The notes: generated by a model from the letters alone, not told the origin. 64,000 nucleotides of DNA from Ohtaekwangia koreensis (GCF_900167975.1 NZ_FUZU01000001.1:1026580-1090579), one strand, 5' to 3'. Shown: positions 46,301-55,220, counted from the stretch's first letter. Translations and numbers: made by a program.

Positions 46301-47573
46301 CTGGACCGACTGGGAAGCTTTCGCACAATATGCATTCAACAAATCTCACTCAACCTGTTATTCGCTGGTTGCTTATCATACAGCGTACCTGAAAGCAAAT
46401 TATCCGGCAGAGTATATGGCCGCAGTATTAACACACTCACAGAACAATTTAGAGAGTGTGACATTCCACATAGAAGAATGTAGAAGTTTAGGCATTCGTG
46501 TACTCGGGCCACACGTAAATGAATCGGGTGTATTCTTCGAGGTAAATAAAGATGGTGAAATTCGTTTTGGTCTTGGTGCTATAAAAGGTGCAGGTGAATC
46601 TGCCGTAGAAGCAATCATACACGAACGTGAAGCACGTGGACCGTTTGAAGATATATTTGAATTTGCCAAGCGCGTCAATCAACGCTCGGTCAATAAGAAA
46701 ACATTTGAATGCCTCGCATTGTCGGGAGCGTTCGATTGCTTCCAGGGAATTCACCGCAGGCAATATGTATTTGCTAAAGATGGCGAGATCAACTTGCTGG
46801 AAAAAGCAATGAAGTTTGCAACGAAAACACAACAGGAAGAACAAAGTGCGCAGGCAAGTTTATTCGGTGGAAGTTCGGGTACTGTAATGCCGAAACCGAA
46901 AGTAGATTTTGTTGAGCCGTTCAGTGAAATTGAAAAGTTGAATCTTGAAAAAGAAGTGGTCGGTATCTATATATCAGGCCACCCGTTGGACAATTTTAAA
47001 TTCGAGATAGAGAAATTCTGTACCGTATCTTGTAACCAACTCACGGAGCTCGAACCGCTGCTGGGTCGAGAAGTAAAACTTGGTGGTATAGTATCAAGTG
47101 TTGAACACCGGACTACGAAGACCGGTAAGCCTTTCGGTAAATTTACGGTGGAGGATTACAACGGCAACCATGCGTTTATGCTCTTCGGTGAAGATTACCT
47201 GAAGTTTAAAAACTTTATGAACACAGGCTGGTTCTTATTTATAGAAGGCTCTGTTGTAAAGAATTCGTGGGGACAACAAAATGTTGAGTTTAAAATAAGA
47301 AACATTGACTTGTTGAACGAGATCGGTATCAAGCGCAGCAAAGGTGTTCAGTTAAAAGTAAATGCAAAGGAGATCACGAAAGATCTGATCGGTAAGATAG
47401 AAGATGTATGCCAGGAGTTTTCAGGTAATACGCCTTTGTACTTGAAGATTCGTGATGAACAGGAGAACATATACCTGGATGTAATGTCAAGAAGATTCCG
47501 GGTGAACCCGATCAACGACATGGTTAAAAAAATGAAGAAGGCTGGTGAATTAGACGTGGAGGTTGTGTTCTAA
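43383..47573 (+). CDS. dnaE: DNA polymerase III alpha subunit with N-terminal DnaQ-type exonuclease
   Basis: A 1396-residue replicative polymerase, about 230 residues longer than a normal DnaE. Residues 1-185 form a DEDD 3'-5' exonuclease: FDTETTG (Asp6, Glu8), GHNIEFD (Asp105) and HDAAYD (His170, Asp175). A linker (about 190-238) leads to the PHP domain (HLHAHSQYS at 242-250), in which the usual TDHGN motif reads TDMGN (276-280), losing a metal-binding His. The polymerase core has VGPGRGSAAGS (598-608) and catalytic PDIDIDF (640-646), and QASLF near residue 1161 fits a clamp-binding motif; an OB domain follows. Proofreading appears to be built into the polymerase in cis. Confidence 0.95.
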   Translation: MYLIFDTETTGIPHNKTAPITDLDNWPRLVQIAWQLHDGKGKLISNHNYIVKPDGFNIPYKAEQIHGISTKRAMEEGQDLFAVLSTFIQDLSKTSLLVGHNIEFDINIIGAEFIRKSLAPEQFTNLDRVDTGISSTEFCQMTGGIGGRLKMPRLVELHEKLFGKGFGDAHDAAYDVAATARCYFGLIKQKVVKPFDGTSVEDIVYEEPNLDAANFAKKEKRKDSTYTLGDDKAVLIDKPFVHLHAHSQYSVLQATPDIKSMVAKAKALNMPAVALTDMGNMYGAFKFVREALSHELKPILGCEFYIAEERKKLKFTKDNPDKRYNQLLIAKNKNGYHNLAKLSSLGFIEGLYGIYPRIDKALIEEYKQDLIAVTGNLSSEIPHLILNVGEKQAEEAFKWWHNLFGEDFYIELNRHGIPEEDHVSEVLLRFAEKYSVKYFAANESYYLDKEEANAHDVLLCIKEGEFKSTPIGYGRGHRYGLSNTEYYFKSQDEMKSIFRDLPDAIETISEILDKIESYKLDRNVLLPKFDIPKEFNTEDEYLKHLTYEGARKKYTEITTEIQERLDFELETIQKTGYPGYFLIVQDFTSKAREMGVSVGPGRGSAAGSAVAYCIGITNVDPIKYDLLFERFLNPDRVSLPDIDIDFDDEGRDRVLKYVIDKYGKSQVAQIITYGTMAAKSSIRDCARVMELPLADSNLLAKMIPEKPGTSLDSAFEEVKELADIKKGTDLRADVLRQAVVLEGSVRSTGTHACGVIITPDDLTKFVPMSVAKDSDMLVTQFDNSVVESAGLLKMDFLGLTTLSVINSAIKNVKKSKGIVIDVDTIPLDDVKTYQLFQRGETAGTFQFESVGMQKYLRQLKPDKFEDLIAMNALYRPGPMEYIPAFVNRKHGREPIKYDLPEMEEYLKETYGITVYQEQVMLLSQKLAGFSKGDADVLRKAMGKKQKAVLDKMKDKFIQGCAQRGHGKEICEKIWTDWEAFAQYAFNKSHSTCYSLVAYHTAYLKANYPAEYMAAVLTHSQNNLESVTFHIEECRSLGIRVLGPHVNESGVFFEVNKDGEIRFGLGAIKGAGESAVEAIIHEREARGPFEDIFEFAKRVNQRSVNKKTFECLALSGAFDCFQGIHRRQYVFAKDGEINLLEKAMKFATKTQQEEQSAQASLFGGSSGTVMPKPKVDFVEPFSEIEKLNLEKEVVGIYISGHPLDNFKFEIEKFCTVSCNQLTELEPLLGREVKLGGIVSSVEHRTTKTGKPFGKFTVEDYNGNHAFMLFGEDYLKFKNFMNTGWFLFIEGSVVKNSWGQQNVEFKIRNIDLLNEIGIKRSKGVQLKVNAKEITKDLIGKIEDVCQEFSGNTPLYLKIRDEQENIYLDVMSRRFRVNPINDMVKKMKKAGELDVEVVF

Positions 47574-47636
47574 AGTAAAGAGTAAGGATTTTTAGGTCTG
47601 ATAGAAATGTGAATTTTTAGTGTCAACTTTAGAATC

Positions 47637-47666
47637 TTGAACCTTGAACTAATAAGATTACCTTTG
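47637..47666 (+). promoter_or_regulatory. Promoter of trxA
   Basis: TTG at 47637-47639 and TACCTTTG at 47659-47666 are 19 bases apart, an optimal Bacteroidota -33/-7 pair. The leader to the ATG at 47726 is about 55 bases. Confidence 0.6.
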
Positions 47667-47725
47667 TGTTTGGCTATTAACCATATATTAAAAAAGAACT
47701 TAAAAATTTAAACTTTATAAACGAA

Positions 47726-48049
47726 ATGGGAAAAGCAATTGAACTCACTGATGCCAACTTTGATCAGATCATCAACTCTGATAAACCTGTACTGGTTGAT
47801 TTCTGGGCAGAATGGTGTGGTCCTTGTAAAATGATCGGCCCGGTAGTAGAAGAACTGGCAGGCGATTACGATGGCAAAGCTGTTATCGGCAAACTTAATG
47901 TTGACGAAAATCCGGCTGTTACAGCACGTTTCGGTGTTCGAAGCATCCCAACATTGCTCGTATTTAAAGGTGGTCAGATCGTTGACAAACAAGTTGGTGC
48001 CGTACCTAAATCTGTACTGGCTCAGAAACTTGCAGCGCAGGTAGCATAA
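47726..48049 (+). CDS. trxA: Thioredoxin
   Basis: A 107-residue cytoplasmic thioredoxin, full length. The active site WCGPCK has Cys31 and Cys34, the buried Asp is in VDFWAEW, and the cis-proline loop is [12 protein letters not shown] (about 72-83). It reduces disulfides in ribonucleotide reductase, peroxiredoxins and other partners using thioredoxin reductase. It has its own promoter and terminator, 152 bases after dnaE. Confidence 0.96.
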   Translation: MGKAIELTDANFDQIINSDKPVLVDFWAEWCGPCKMIGPVVEELAGDYDGKAVIGKLNVDENPAVTARFGVRSIPTLLVFKGGQIVDKQVGAVPKSVLAQKLAAQVA

Positions 48050-48076
48050 TTAAAACTGAGAATTCAGATCAATATA

Positions 48077-48115
48077 AAATGCCAGTGGAGAATCTCCACT
48101 GGCATTTCTTGTTTC
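48077..48115 (+). terminator. Terminator of trxA
   Basis: A perfect 14-bp stem (48077-48090 with 48094-48107, AAT loop) is followed by a T-rich stretch (TTTCTTGTTTC), 27 bases after the trxA stop. It also fits the convergent gene. Confidence 0.8.
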
Positions 48116-48156
48116 AAAGTGTATATATAGTATACGCGAAGCGTATAGCTTCGCAG

Positions 48157-49539
48157 TTATTTATCCGTATGGAAACTGGGCACAGGAAGACCTTCTTTGC
48201 TAAACAAATTTGGCATCGCGGCATTGCTCCATGCAAAACGAACCGCTACCGGGGTCTTTACTTCTTTCGCAGATACGACTACAGTATTACCATCGATCTT
48301 AGCTTTGGCAGGATAGAATTTATTGTCGGCACCGGCAATCTGAAATTCAGTAGGCTCACCACCTTTAGACATCAAGCCATTCGTTGCATAATCAAATGAT
48401 ATTCTGATTCTGCCTTTTTCGATCTTGAAAGACTTATATACCGGGCTCTGATATCCTATATTTTTCTGGCCATAGGTTTGCGCCAGTGCAAGATTAGCCA
48501 ATCGTTCGCCTACAGGCTTTTTATACTTAGGATGTATATCTTTTACATTGTCTACAAGATCTGAGATGACAACGATACCACTCTTGGGAATTTGTAACAT
48601 CTCTACCTGCTGTTCACGGAGCAATACACCACTCTCATCACCGTAACCGCTATAGGGAGCAATCTGTACAAAGTAGAAAGGAAATTCAGTCAGGAATACT
48701 CTTCTCCACTCGGTCACCATTGTTTCCATAAGATGCTTGTATGTTTCAGGTGCTCCTGTGTTGCTCTCACCTTGGTACCACAACGTACCGGCAATACGAA
48801 ACGGAACGATGGGATTGATCATGGAATTATATACCACACCAGGTCGTGACGGACACCACGGACGATCATCGATTTGTTTTTCGGCAGACGCTTTCAAGGC
48901 AGGGTCTGCAAGTATACGTCCTTCGGGAACCCACGTTTCGGCAGGCGTTCCTCCCCAGCTTACGTTAATTAAACCGATCGGTACATTTAGATTCTGATTA
49001 AGTTTCTTGCCAAAGAAATATCCCACAGCACTGAAATATTTTACTCCCTCGGGATTACACGCTTTCCATTTACCTTCACCATGCACCTGCGGAAAAGAAG
49101 CCGCTGATTTACTAACGTGAAAGAGACGGATCTTAGGATCGTTAACCTGGCTGATCATTTCTTTACCATCGCCTGATGATTCCATACTCCACTCCATATT
49201 CGATTGGCCGGAGCAAAGCCACACTTCTCCAATCAAAACATCCTGTAATGTTCTTACTTCTCCTCCCGCTTTGATAGTAATAGTATATGGGCCTCCTGCG
49301 GGCGGAGTAAATATAGTTGTGCTCCAATAGGTGGTGTTATCAGCTTTGGTTTTAATTGTAGTGGTATCCCAGCTTACATTGATTACAATGTCCTGCGATG
49401 GATGTGCCCATCCCCAAATGGGTGCAGGCGATTGTTGCTGCAATACCATGTGATCGTCAAACAGGGAAGGGAGACGCAACTGGGCATGAGATATAGTAAA
49501 TACCGATAAACTTAACAGGAATAAAAAAATCCGTTTCAT
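48157..49539 (-). CDS. Sialate O-acetylesterase-like SGNH hydrolase
   Basis: A secreted protein of 460 residues from the ATG at 49539 (the frame is open seven codons further, but MKRIFLFLLSLSVFTISHAQ is a regular signal peptide). The start LRLPSLFDDHMVLQQ and the nucleophile motif WLCSGQSNMEWSM (Ser113) are hallmarks of the sialate O-acetylesterase family; the catalytic Asp/His is likely in DIHPKYKKPVGERL. Such enzymes remove acetyl groups from sialic acids or from plant polysaccharides such as xylan. No glycan-utilisation genes lie beside it, so the substrate is open. Convergent with trxA. Confidence 0.85.
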   Translation of the reverse strand: MKRIFLFLLSLSVFTISHAQLRLPSLFDDHMVLQQQSPAPIWGWAHPSQDIVINVSWDTTTIKTKADNTTYWSTTIFTPPAGGPYTITIKAGGEVRTLQDVLIGEVWLCSGQSNMEWSMESSGDGKEMISQVNDPKIRLFHVSKSAASFPQVHGEGKWKACNPEGVKYFSAVGYFFGKKLNQNLNVPIGLINVSWGGTPAETWVPEGRILADPALKASAEKQIDDRPWCPSRPGVVYNSMINPIVPFRIAGTLWYQGESNTGAPETYKHLMETMVTEWRRVFLTEFPFYFVQIAPYSGYGDESGVLLREQQVEMLQIPKSGIVVISDLVDNVKDIHPKYKKPVGERLANLALAQTYGQKNIGYQSPVYKSFKIEKGRIRISFDYATNGLMSKGGEPTEFQIAGADNKFYPAKAKIDGNTVVVSAKEVKTPVAVRFAWSNAAMPNLFSKEGLPVPSFHTDK

Positions 49540-49602
49540 GATGGTGTTTGATTTGCGCATCGAAAGTATCTAAAAGACATCAGATGCTAAAACGAAAAAA
49601 GA

Positions 49603-50085
49603 TCAGAAAACTTTCTTAAGACGCTCAACTATTTCTAAAACGGCAGGACAAACCTGGGTATTCTTATACGTAAGCTCCATGATCTGTACCATTTTCTTGC
49701 GATCGGTATGCGGATATTCGCGGCATGCTTTCGGGCGGTCTTCATATACCATGCAGTAATTCTCGGAATCCAGAAAAGGACAAGGAGATGATTTTAAAAC
49801 ATAGTCACGATCTTCATCAATGCGCAAATACTTTTCAATGAAGTCACCGGGTTTCATACGCAGTGATTTCGCTACACGCTCGATGTCGTTCTGATAAAAA
49901 ATAGGACTTGTTGTCTTGCAGCAGTTGGCACAGGTGAGGCAATCGATCTCTTCAAAAACTTCTTCATGCGTTTCATGAAACGCATCATCCACTTTACGCG
50001 GATCCTTTTTCTTCATGCCCTGAAGAAACTTCTTGTTATCATTTCCGCGCTGCTGTGAAAGATTTTTGAAACGCTGCAAATCCAT
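49603..50085 (-). CDS. YkgJ-family cysteine cluster protein
   Basis: About 160 residues from the ATG at 50085; the longer open frame to 50157 overlaps the kinase gene upstream and adds nothing conserved. The cysteine pattern CLTCANCC (about 71-78), CPFLDSENYC, and CREYPH marks the YkgJ/Fe-S zinc-ribbon-like family of putative metal-cluster proteins (UPF0153). The N-terminal part is basic and helical (LQRFKNLSQQRGNDNKKFLQGMKKKD). The role of the family is not known. It starts nine bases after the kinase gene stop on the same strand. Confidence 0.8.
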   Translation of the reverse strand: MDLQRFKNLSQQRGNDNKKFLQGMKKKDPRKVDDAFHETHEEVFEEIDCLTCANCCKTTSPIFYQNDIERVAKSLRMKPGDFIEKYLRIDEDRDYVLKSSPCPFLDSENYCMVYEDRPKACREYPHTDRKKMVQIMELTYKNTQVCPAVLEIVERLKKVF

Positions 50086-50093
50086 GCACAAAA

Positions 50094-52344
50094 TTACGCA
50101 ACTGTGTCCGCGGTGACAATTGGAAATTTGAGTTTGAAGCGGGCACCTTTTCCCCATTCACTTTCTACTTCAATATTGCCTCCGGCTTTCATCACCAAAG
50201 CCTTTACAATCGAAAGCCCTAACCCTGTAGAACTCTCCCCCGCAGTAGGCTGTGCTGAAAGTTTTTTAAACTTCTTGAACAAGTGGGGCAAGTCATTTGG
50301 ATGGAAGCCGGGTCCCTGATCCTGAATGGTGATTATACAAAACTCGTTTGCTGAATTTACATGGATCGAAATATGCTTTCCCGGTGGTGAGAATTTAATA
50401 GCATTGGTCAGGAGGTTGTCCAATATTCTGGATAGATATACCGGGTCTATTGAAATATACTCATCTGGCTGAAGTTGATACATGCACGTTAATGCCAGTT
50501 GTTTTTGTCTTAAGGGTACAGTATAGTTGGTGATGGCCTCTTCGATAAAATTTTTAACATCGACTTTCTCAACGTGAATTTCCTGGCTGGGATCTTCGAT
50601 CTTATTGATCTCCATGAGATCGCGGATCAACGCATTGCCGTCATCACACACGTTGCGTATTCTGCAAAGTATATCTTTCTGTTCTGCATTCAGCGGTCCC
50701 GTTAATTCAATGATGCTTGCCAGACCTACTACTTTATTTAGCGGACTGCGAAGATCATGCGCAACAATTCCGATCATTCCATCTTTTTCAAGATGTAGAT
50801 CTTCCAGGCTCTCATTCTTGGCTGCAAGCACCTGGTTCTGTTGCTCAATCTTTTCAAGCAATGCCTGCATTTCTTCATTGGCTTTCGAGATCTCCTCTTT
50901 CTGTTGCAGTAAAAGACTTTCCGTTTTCATTTTGTGTCGAAGCCAATAGAGCATGCCGCCAACCGTAAGTATAAAAATGCTGATGGCGAAGAGAAAAAGT
51001 TTCTGATCATTTGTATGCTTCAGTGCTTGCATTTTTCTGGCATCATTCAACAACTGAATCTCTTTATCTTTTTTTTCAGCTTCGTATAGTCCACGCACAA
51101 CCGTTACCTGTTGACTTTTACGCTGATCGAAGAGACTGTCTTTTAAAAAAGCGTAACGCTTATAGGAGAGGTATGCATCTTTATAGTTTCCACGTGCAGA
51201 ATCAAGCCGTGACTGGATCAGGTAATTTTTTTCAAGCCACATTTTAGTACCCAGTGTTTCTGCTGATTGTTTTAAGCGAGCGAGGTAAAGGTCGGCTTCC
51301 GAAAATCTATGTTCCCCTATATATAGCAGGCTTAAATTCCCGATGGCATTTAACGCAATCTCCTGGTCTTCAATTTCCGTAGCGATCTGTAGAGCACGCT
51401 TGTAATTTTTCTCTGCCTGCACCGTCTTTTTTTCCGCAACGTATATATCTCCCAGAAAACATAAAGACAAAACAAGCCCTCTCCGTTCGTTGATTTCTTC
51501 CTGCACCTTCAATGCCTTCTCCAGATATTCGCGCGCTTCGTGGTAACGTTTCAACACGGTAAGTATACCGCCTACGTTTGTCATGGCAAATGCAATGGTA
51601 GCTTTGCTTCCGGAGCGTTGCATGTGTTCAAGATATCGCTGATAATAATGTAGTGCCTCTTTAGGCTGCTCCAGTCCTTGATATACTACACCCATGTTGT
51701 TCAGGGTTGATCCAATCAGCCTGTTGTTATGAATAGCTTCACTGATCTTAAGCGATTGAAAATAATAGTCCAATGCTATTTCATAACTGCCGCGGTAATA
51801 GTAATTTATACCGATACTGTTCAGGATGGAAGCGAGGCCTTCCTGTTCACTTGTAGTTTTAAAAAGCGCGAGCGATGTTGTATAGTTTCGAAGTGCTTCA
51901 TCATAGTCAGATTTAAGTTCATACGCTTGTCCGATAAAATTATGTGTACGCGCCAGTCCAATGGTGTAGGAGATACTTTCAAATATTTTTTTCGCCTGCG
52001 CGAATTCGTACAAAGCGCTGTCATATTCACTTTTCCGGATATAAGCGTAGCCGGATACCAGCCAGGCATTGCCAATACCTTTTTGAAAGTTGAGGTTGGT
52101 TGCCGAGTGCGCGAGCTTCTCTTGCTGTTTGCAGCGATGTGAGGAAATTCCCGGAGCGATACAATTCCCGGGCGAGATCGATCAGTAGATTTACACGTGT
52201 GGTATCCTGCCGGTCATTTTTTAATAGTGCTTTCAGACTATCGATTTTTTCCTGAGCAGAAACCTCAGCGAAAAAGATTGATGAAGCAACTATAGATGCG
52301 ATTATTAGAAACGGCTTACGTGGCCAAATCTTTGAAATTCTCAT
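50094..52344 (-). pseudogene. TPR-containing sensor histidine kinase, interrupted by a one-base frameshift
   Basis: Two abutting frames make one protein. Frame one (52344 to about 52095) gives a signal peptide (MRISKIWPRK...SAQ) and the first TPR, ending in AREARALGNQ. Frame two, read through to the stop at 50094, continues with LNFQKGIGNAWLVSGYAYI and further 40-residue TPRs, a membrane segment (LFAISIFILTVGGMLYW), a coiled coil, the H box VAHDLRSPLNKVVG and ATPase motifs NLLTNAIKF, IQDQGPGF, STGLGLSIVKAL. Removing one base near 52094 gives an intact protein of about 749 residues with TPR spacing exactly restored. The frame two segment alone, from an ATG at 52013, lacks signal peptide and first repeats. 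It may be a true mutation or a sequencing error. Confidence 0.8.
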
Positions 52345-52488
52345 TCTCCTCAGACCTTCAGAAATTATTAGAAATACGCCTCATCAATTTGAGCTTTTAA
52401 AAAGCACTCATCCTTACACGAAACAAAATGCCTGAATGTTTTATATTTTAAACCTGATTTACAGTTATCGAATGTATTTTTACTTTCT

Positions 52489-53076
52489 ATGAATACAGCA
52501 TCATCGTTTATTGCACACATCAACGAAACCGTTCAGCTGACTGAGGAGGAGAAACAATTCATCAGTTCGATTTGCCTTCCTCTCACCGTGCGTCAGGGCG
52601 ATTTTGTAGAGCGTGGCGGGGAGGTGACGCGGTATTATATATATGTGCAATCCGGTTGCCTGATGACGTACTTTACGGATAAGGATGCCGTTGATCATGT
52701 AGCACAATTTGCAACTGCCCGGTGGTGGACAGGAGATTTGCATAGTATAACAAAAGGTATTCCATCCATCTATAGCACACGCGCACTGGCAGATTCGGAA
52801 GTACTGTTGTTATCGAAACATAGTCAGGAAGAATTGCTCGCAAAATATCCACGCCTGGAACGCTATTTCCGTATACTATATCAGAATGCATTAGTGACAC
52901 ACTTGCATCGCATCATTCAAGGTCACTCTGCTGCAGCCGATGAACGCTATATTTCATTCCGTGAAAAATATCCTTCACTTGAGCAATATGTTCCACTAAA
53001 ATACATCGCTTCCTATCTCGGCATCACGCCCGAGTTTCTCAGTAAAGTACGAAGACGCCTCATGGAGAAAGGTTAG
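52489..53076 (+). CDS. Crp/Fnr-family transcriptional regulator
   Basis: A 195-residue regulator with an N-terminal cyclic-nucleotide-binding-like beta roll (LPLTVRQGDFVERGGEVTRYYIYVQSG spread over residues 30-56) and a C-terminal helix-turn-helix (PLKYIASYLGITPEFLSKVRRRLM). It has none of the Fnr-type cysteines and lacks the classical cAMP-binding arginine-serine pair, as in many Bacteroidota Crp-like regulators whose ligand is unknown. It lies directly upstream of the yceI gene, with operator-like repeats in between, so it may control yceI. Confidence 0.88.
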   Translation: MNTASSFIAHINETVQLTEEEKQFISSICLPLTVRQGDFVERGGEVTRYYIYVQSGCLMTYFTDKDAVDHVAQFATARWWTGDLHSITKGIPSIYSTRALADSEVLLLSKHSQEELLAKYPRLERYFRILYQNALVTHLHRIIQGHSAAADERYISFREKYPSLEQYVPLKYIASYLGITPEFLSKVRRRLMEKG

Positions 53077-53124
53077 CGGTTGATCGTAACAACAGCATCA
53101 GATCGCAGAGAACATATGCATATC

Positions 53125-53178
53125 GGTTAATCTTAACCTAGTTCAATATACTTCCCATTCTTTCTTAACCTAGTTCAA
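53125..53178. promoter_or_regulatory. Operator-like repeats upstream of yceI
   Basis: The 15-mer CTTAACCTAGTTCAA occurs perfectly at 53132-53146 and 53164-53178, 32 bases apart (about three helical turns). Its core TTAACCTAGTTCAA is itself an imperfect palindrome (10 of 14 positions) centred on CTAG. GGTTAA-TC-TTAACC at 53125-53138 overlaps the first copy as a perfect inverted repeat. The array ends 24 bases before the -7 element of the yceI promoter. Confidence 0.6.
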
Positions 53179-53201
53179 CCTCTTGTAGTGGTTGCCGGGT
53201 A

Positions 53202-53209
53202 TACATTTG
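53202..53209 (+). promoter_or_regulatory. Promoter -7 element of yceI
   Basis: TACATTTG matches TAnnTTTG. TTG at 53183-53185 could act as the -33 element at a slightly short 16-base spacing. The ATG is 37 bases downstream. Confidence 0.5.
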
Positions 53210-53245
53210 TAACATCATTTACAAAAACAGAAAACAAATAATATT

Positions 53246-53782
53246 ATGGCAACAGCGACACAGACAAAATGGGCCATTGATACAACCCATAGCGAAGTAC
53301 AATTTAAAGTAAAGCACCTAGTGATTTCAACAGTAACAGGATCGTTCAAGAAATTTTCAGGTGAAGTGGTTAGCGAAAGCGATGACTTTAACAATGCCGC
53401 GGTAACGCTTAGCATTGATGTAGATAGCATTGATACAAATCAAGCTGATCGTGACGGACACTTGAAGAGTGATGATTTCTTTTCAGCAGCACAGCATGCT
53501 ACAATTTCTTTCAGTGGCGTGTTGGATAAAATCGGAAGCGATTACAAACTGAATGGTGAATTGACAATCCGTGGTGTAAGCAAAGCAGTATCACTTGATG
53601 TTGACTTCGGTGGTGTTGCTAAAGATCCTTGGGGAAATGTGAAAGCAGGTTTCGAACTGAATGGTAAAGTAAACCGCAAAGACTTTGGTTTGACATGGAA
53701 TGCATTAACAGAAGCAGGTGGTATGGTAGTAGGAGAGGATGTTAAGCTTCATATGAACATCGAGTTGACGAAAGTGGCGTAA
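53246..53782 (+). CDS. YceI-family lipocalin-like protein
   Basis: A 178-residue YceI-family protein: KWAIDTTHSEVQFKVKHLVIST at the N-terminus, VDSIDTNQADRDGHLKSDDFF (about 57-77) and the GVSKAVSLDVDFGG segment define the family, which binds isoprenoid lipids in a beta barrel and is often induced by stress, base or low temperature. There is no signal peptide, so this version is cytoplasmic, unlike periplasmic E. coli YceI. It has its own promoter, upstream operator-like repeats and a terminator. Confidence 0.92.
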   Translation: MATATQTKWAIDTTHSEVQFKVKHLVISTVTGSFKKFSGEVVSESDDFNNAAVTLSIDVDSIDTNQADRDGHLKSDDFFSAAQHATISFSGVLDKIGSDYKLNGELTIRGVSKAVSLDVDFGGVAKDPWGNVKAGFELNGKVNRKDFGLTWNALTEAGGMVVGEDVKLHMNIELTKVA

Positions 53783-53812
53783 GATAAAATGGATGTTCAA
53801 TTCAGCCAGGAG

Positions 53813-53839
53813 AGCTACCTTTTACGAGGTGGCTTTTTT
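53813..53839 (+). terminator. Terminator of yceI
   Basis: An 8-bp stem with one G-T pair (53813-53820 with 53827-53834) and a run of six T at 53834-53839, 31 bases after the stop. Confidence 0.75.
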
Positions 53840-53959
53840 GTTTTATAGATATACCCTTCATGGTTGTAGTTGTAAACTTATTTGTTCCAGGTGAAAATAA
53901 GATAAAACGAACTTGTATCTTGAGTTATCGTATAAGAATCATTCTTAAACCGATTACTT

Positions 53960-55165
53960 ATGACCACCACTACTGTGAACGGTGTTTTGACCGAGAAGCC
54001 CCGGATATCTTCCATTGATCTGATGAGAGGTATGATCATGATCATCATGGCGCTCGACCATACACGCGATTTTTTTCATGCTGACGCCAATGTCTTTCAA
54101 CCTACTGATTTAGATAAAACAAATCCTATATTATTCTTTACGCGTTTGATCACACATTTTTGCGCTCCTGCATTTGTATTTCTTTCAGGGGTAGCAGCAC
54201 GCATCAGCCTTCAACGCAAAACAAAATCAGAGCTATTCAACTTCCTGCTAACGCGTGGGCTATGGCTCATCTTCCTGGAATTTACAGTGATGCGTTTCGG
54301 AATCCTTTTCAATTTGTATTATGATTTTATAATCATGCAGGTGATCTGGGTTCTCGGAGCCTCGATGATTGTGCTGGCAATGTTAATTTACCTGCCCGAA
54401 ATTATAGTGGGTATACTTGGGCTTATCCTGGTATTTGGTCATAATATATTTGATAAATTTCAATTGGAGCCTGGCGATACAGGATACGCAGCGTGGGCTA
54501 TACTCAATCAGACCGGTACATTAGCGTTAGACGAAAAACATCTGCTGTTTGCATTTTATCCTTTGATACCCTGGCTGGGAATTATGTTAGTAGGATATGC
54601 TGTCGGGAAATGGTATACCAAAGATTTCGATCCGCAAGCAAGAAAACAACGTCTGCTGGTGGCTGGTATATCTTCGCTTGTATTATTCTTCGTGTTGAGA
54701 TATATAAACCTGTATGGAGACCCTGCACCCTGGAGCGTTCAAAAGAATGCGCTGTTTACAGTAATGAGTTTTATAAACGTTACCAAGTACCCGGTATCTC
54801 TGATCTATACTTTGATGACGCTTGGTCCGATATTGATTATTTTGTCGTGGATGGAAAATAAAGAGCTCAAGGTTTTAAAACCTGCCCTCGTATTTGGACG
54901 CGTTCCGCTCTTCTATTACATTTTGCATTTCTACCTGATCCACGCCATATCGTTGATCTGCTATATGATCATCGCCGATAAATCCTTATCGGAAGTAGAT
55001 TTTCATTTCGGTTCGAGTTTTGGAGGAATTCCGATCGGCTTTGGCTATTCCCTCGGTTGGGTATATTTTGTATGGATAAGCGTTGTAGTAGTATTATACC
55101 CGGTATGTAAATGGTATAATCGATATAAAAGCACACATAGCTATACCTGGCTAAGTTACCTTTAA
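53960..55165 (+). CDS. DUF1624 membrane protein (heparan-alpha-glucosaminide acetyltransferase-like)
   Basis: A 401-residue polytopic protein with about ten membrane segments. The start RISSIDLMRGMIMIIMALDHTRDFFH (residues 15-40) with the Asp-His pair is characteristic of the DUF1624/HGSNAT-like acyltransferase group, and FCAPAFVFLSGVAA follows near 72-85. The group is thought to transfer acyl groups to sugars at the membrane, but its Bacteroidota members are uncharacterised. Single gene, convergent with argS. Confidence 0.82.
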   Translation: MTTTTVNGVLTEKPRISSIDLMRGMIMIIMALDHTRDFFHADANVFQPTDLDKTNPILFFTRLITHFCAPAFVFLSGVAARISLQRKTKSELFNFLLTRGLWLIFLEFTVMRFGILFNLYYDFIIMQVIWVLGASMIVLAMLIYLPEIIVGILGLILVFGHNIFDKFQLEPGDTGYAAWAILNQTGTLALDEKHLLFAFYPLIPWLGIMLVGYAVGKWYTKDFDPQARKQRLLVAGISSLVLFFVLRYINLYGDPAPWSVQKNALFTVMSFINVTKYPVSLIYTLMTLGPILIILSWMENKELKVLKPALVFGRVPLFYYILHFYLIHAISLICYMIIADKSLSEVDFHFGSSFGGIPIGFGYSLGWVYFVWISVVVVLYPVCKWYNRYKSTHSYTWLSYL

Positions 55166-55220
55166 CAACGGGGAGAAGATTGAATCAGAAGATTTGAATT
55201 TGAAAACTGATGCGATAAAT

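Noticed and set aside
48205-48225. TGGCAT...TTGC resembling a sigma-54 promoter
   Set aside because: The spacing between the GG and GC elements is two bases too long and it lies inside the sialate O-acetylesterase-like gene.
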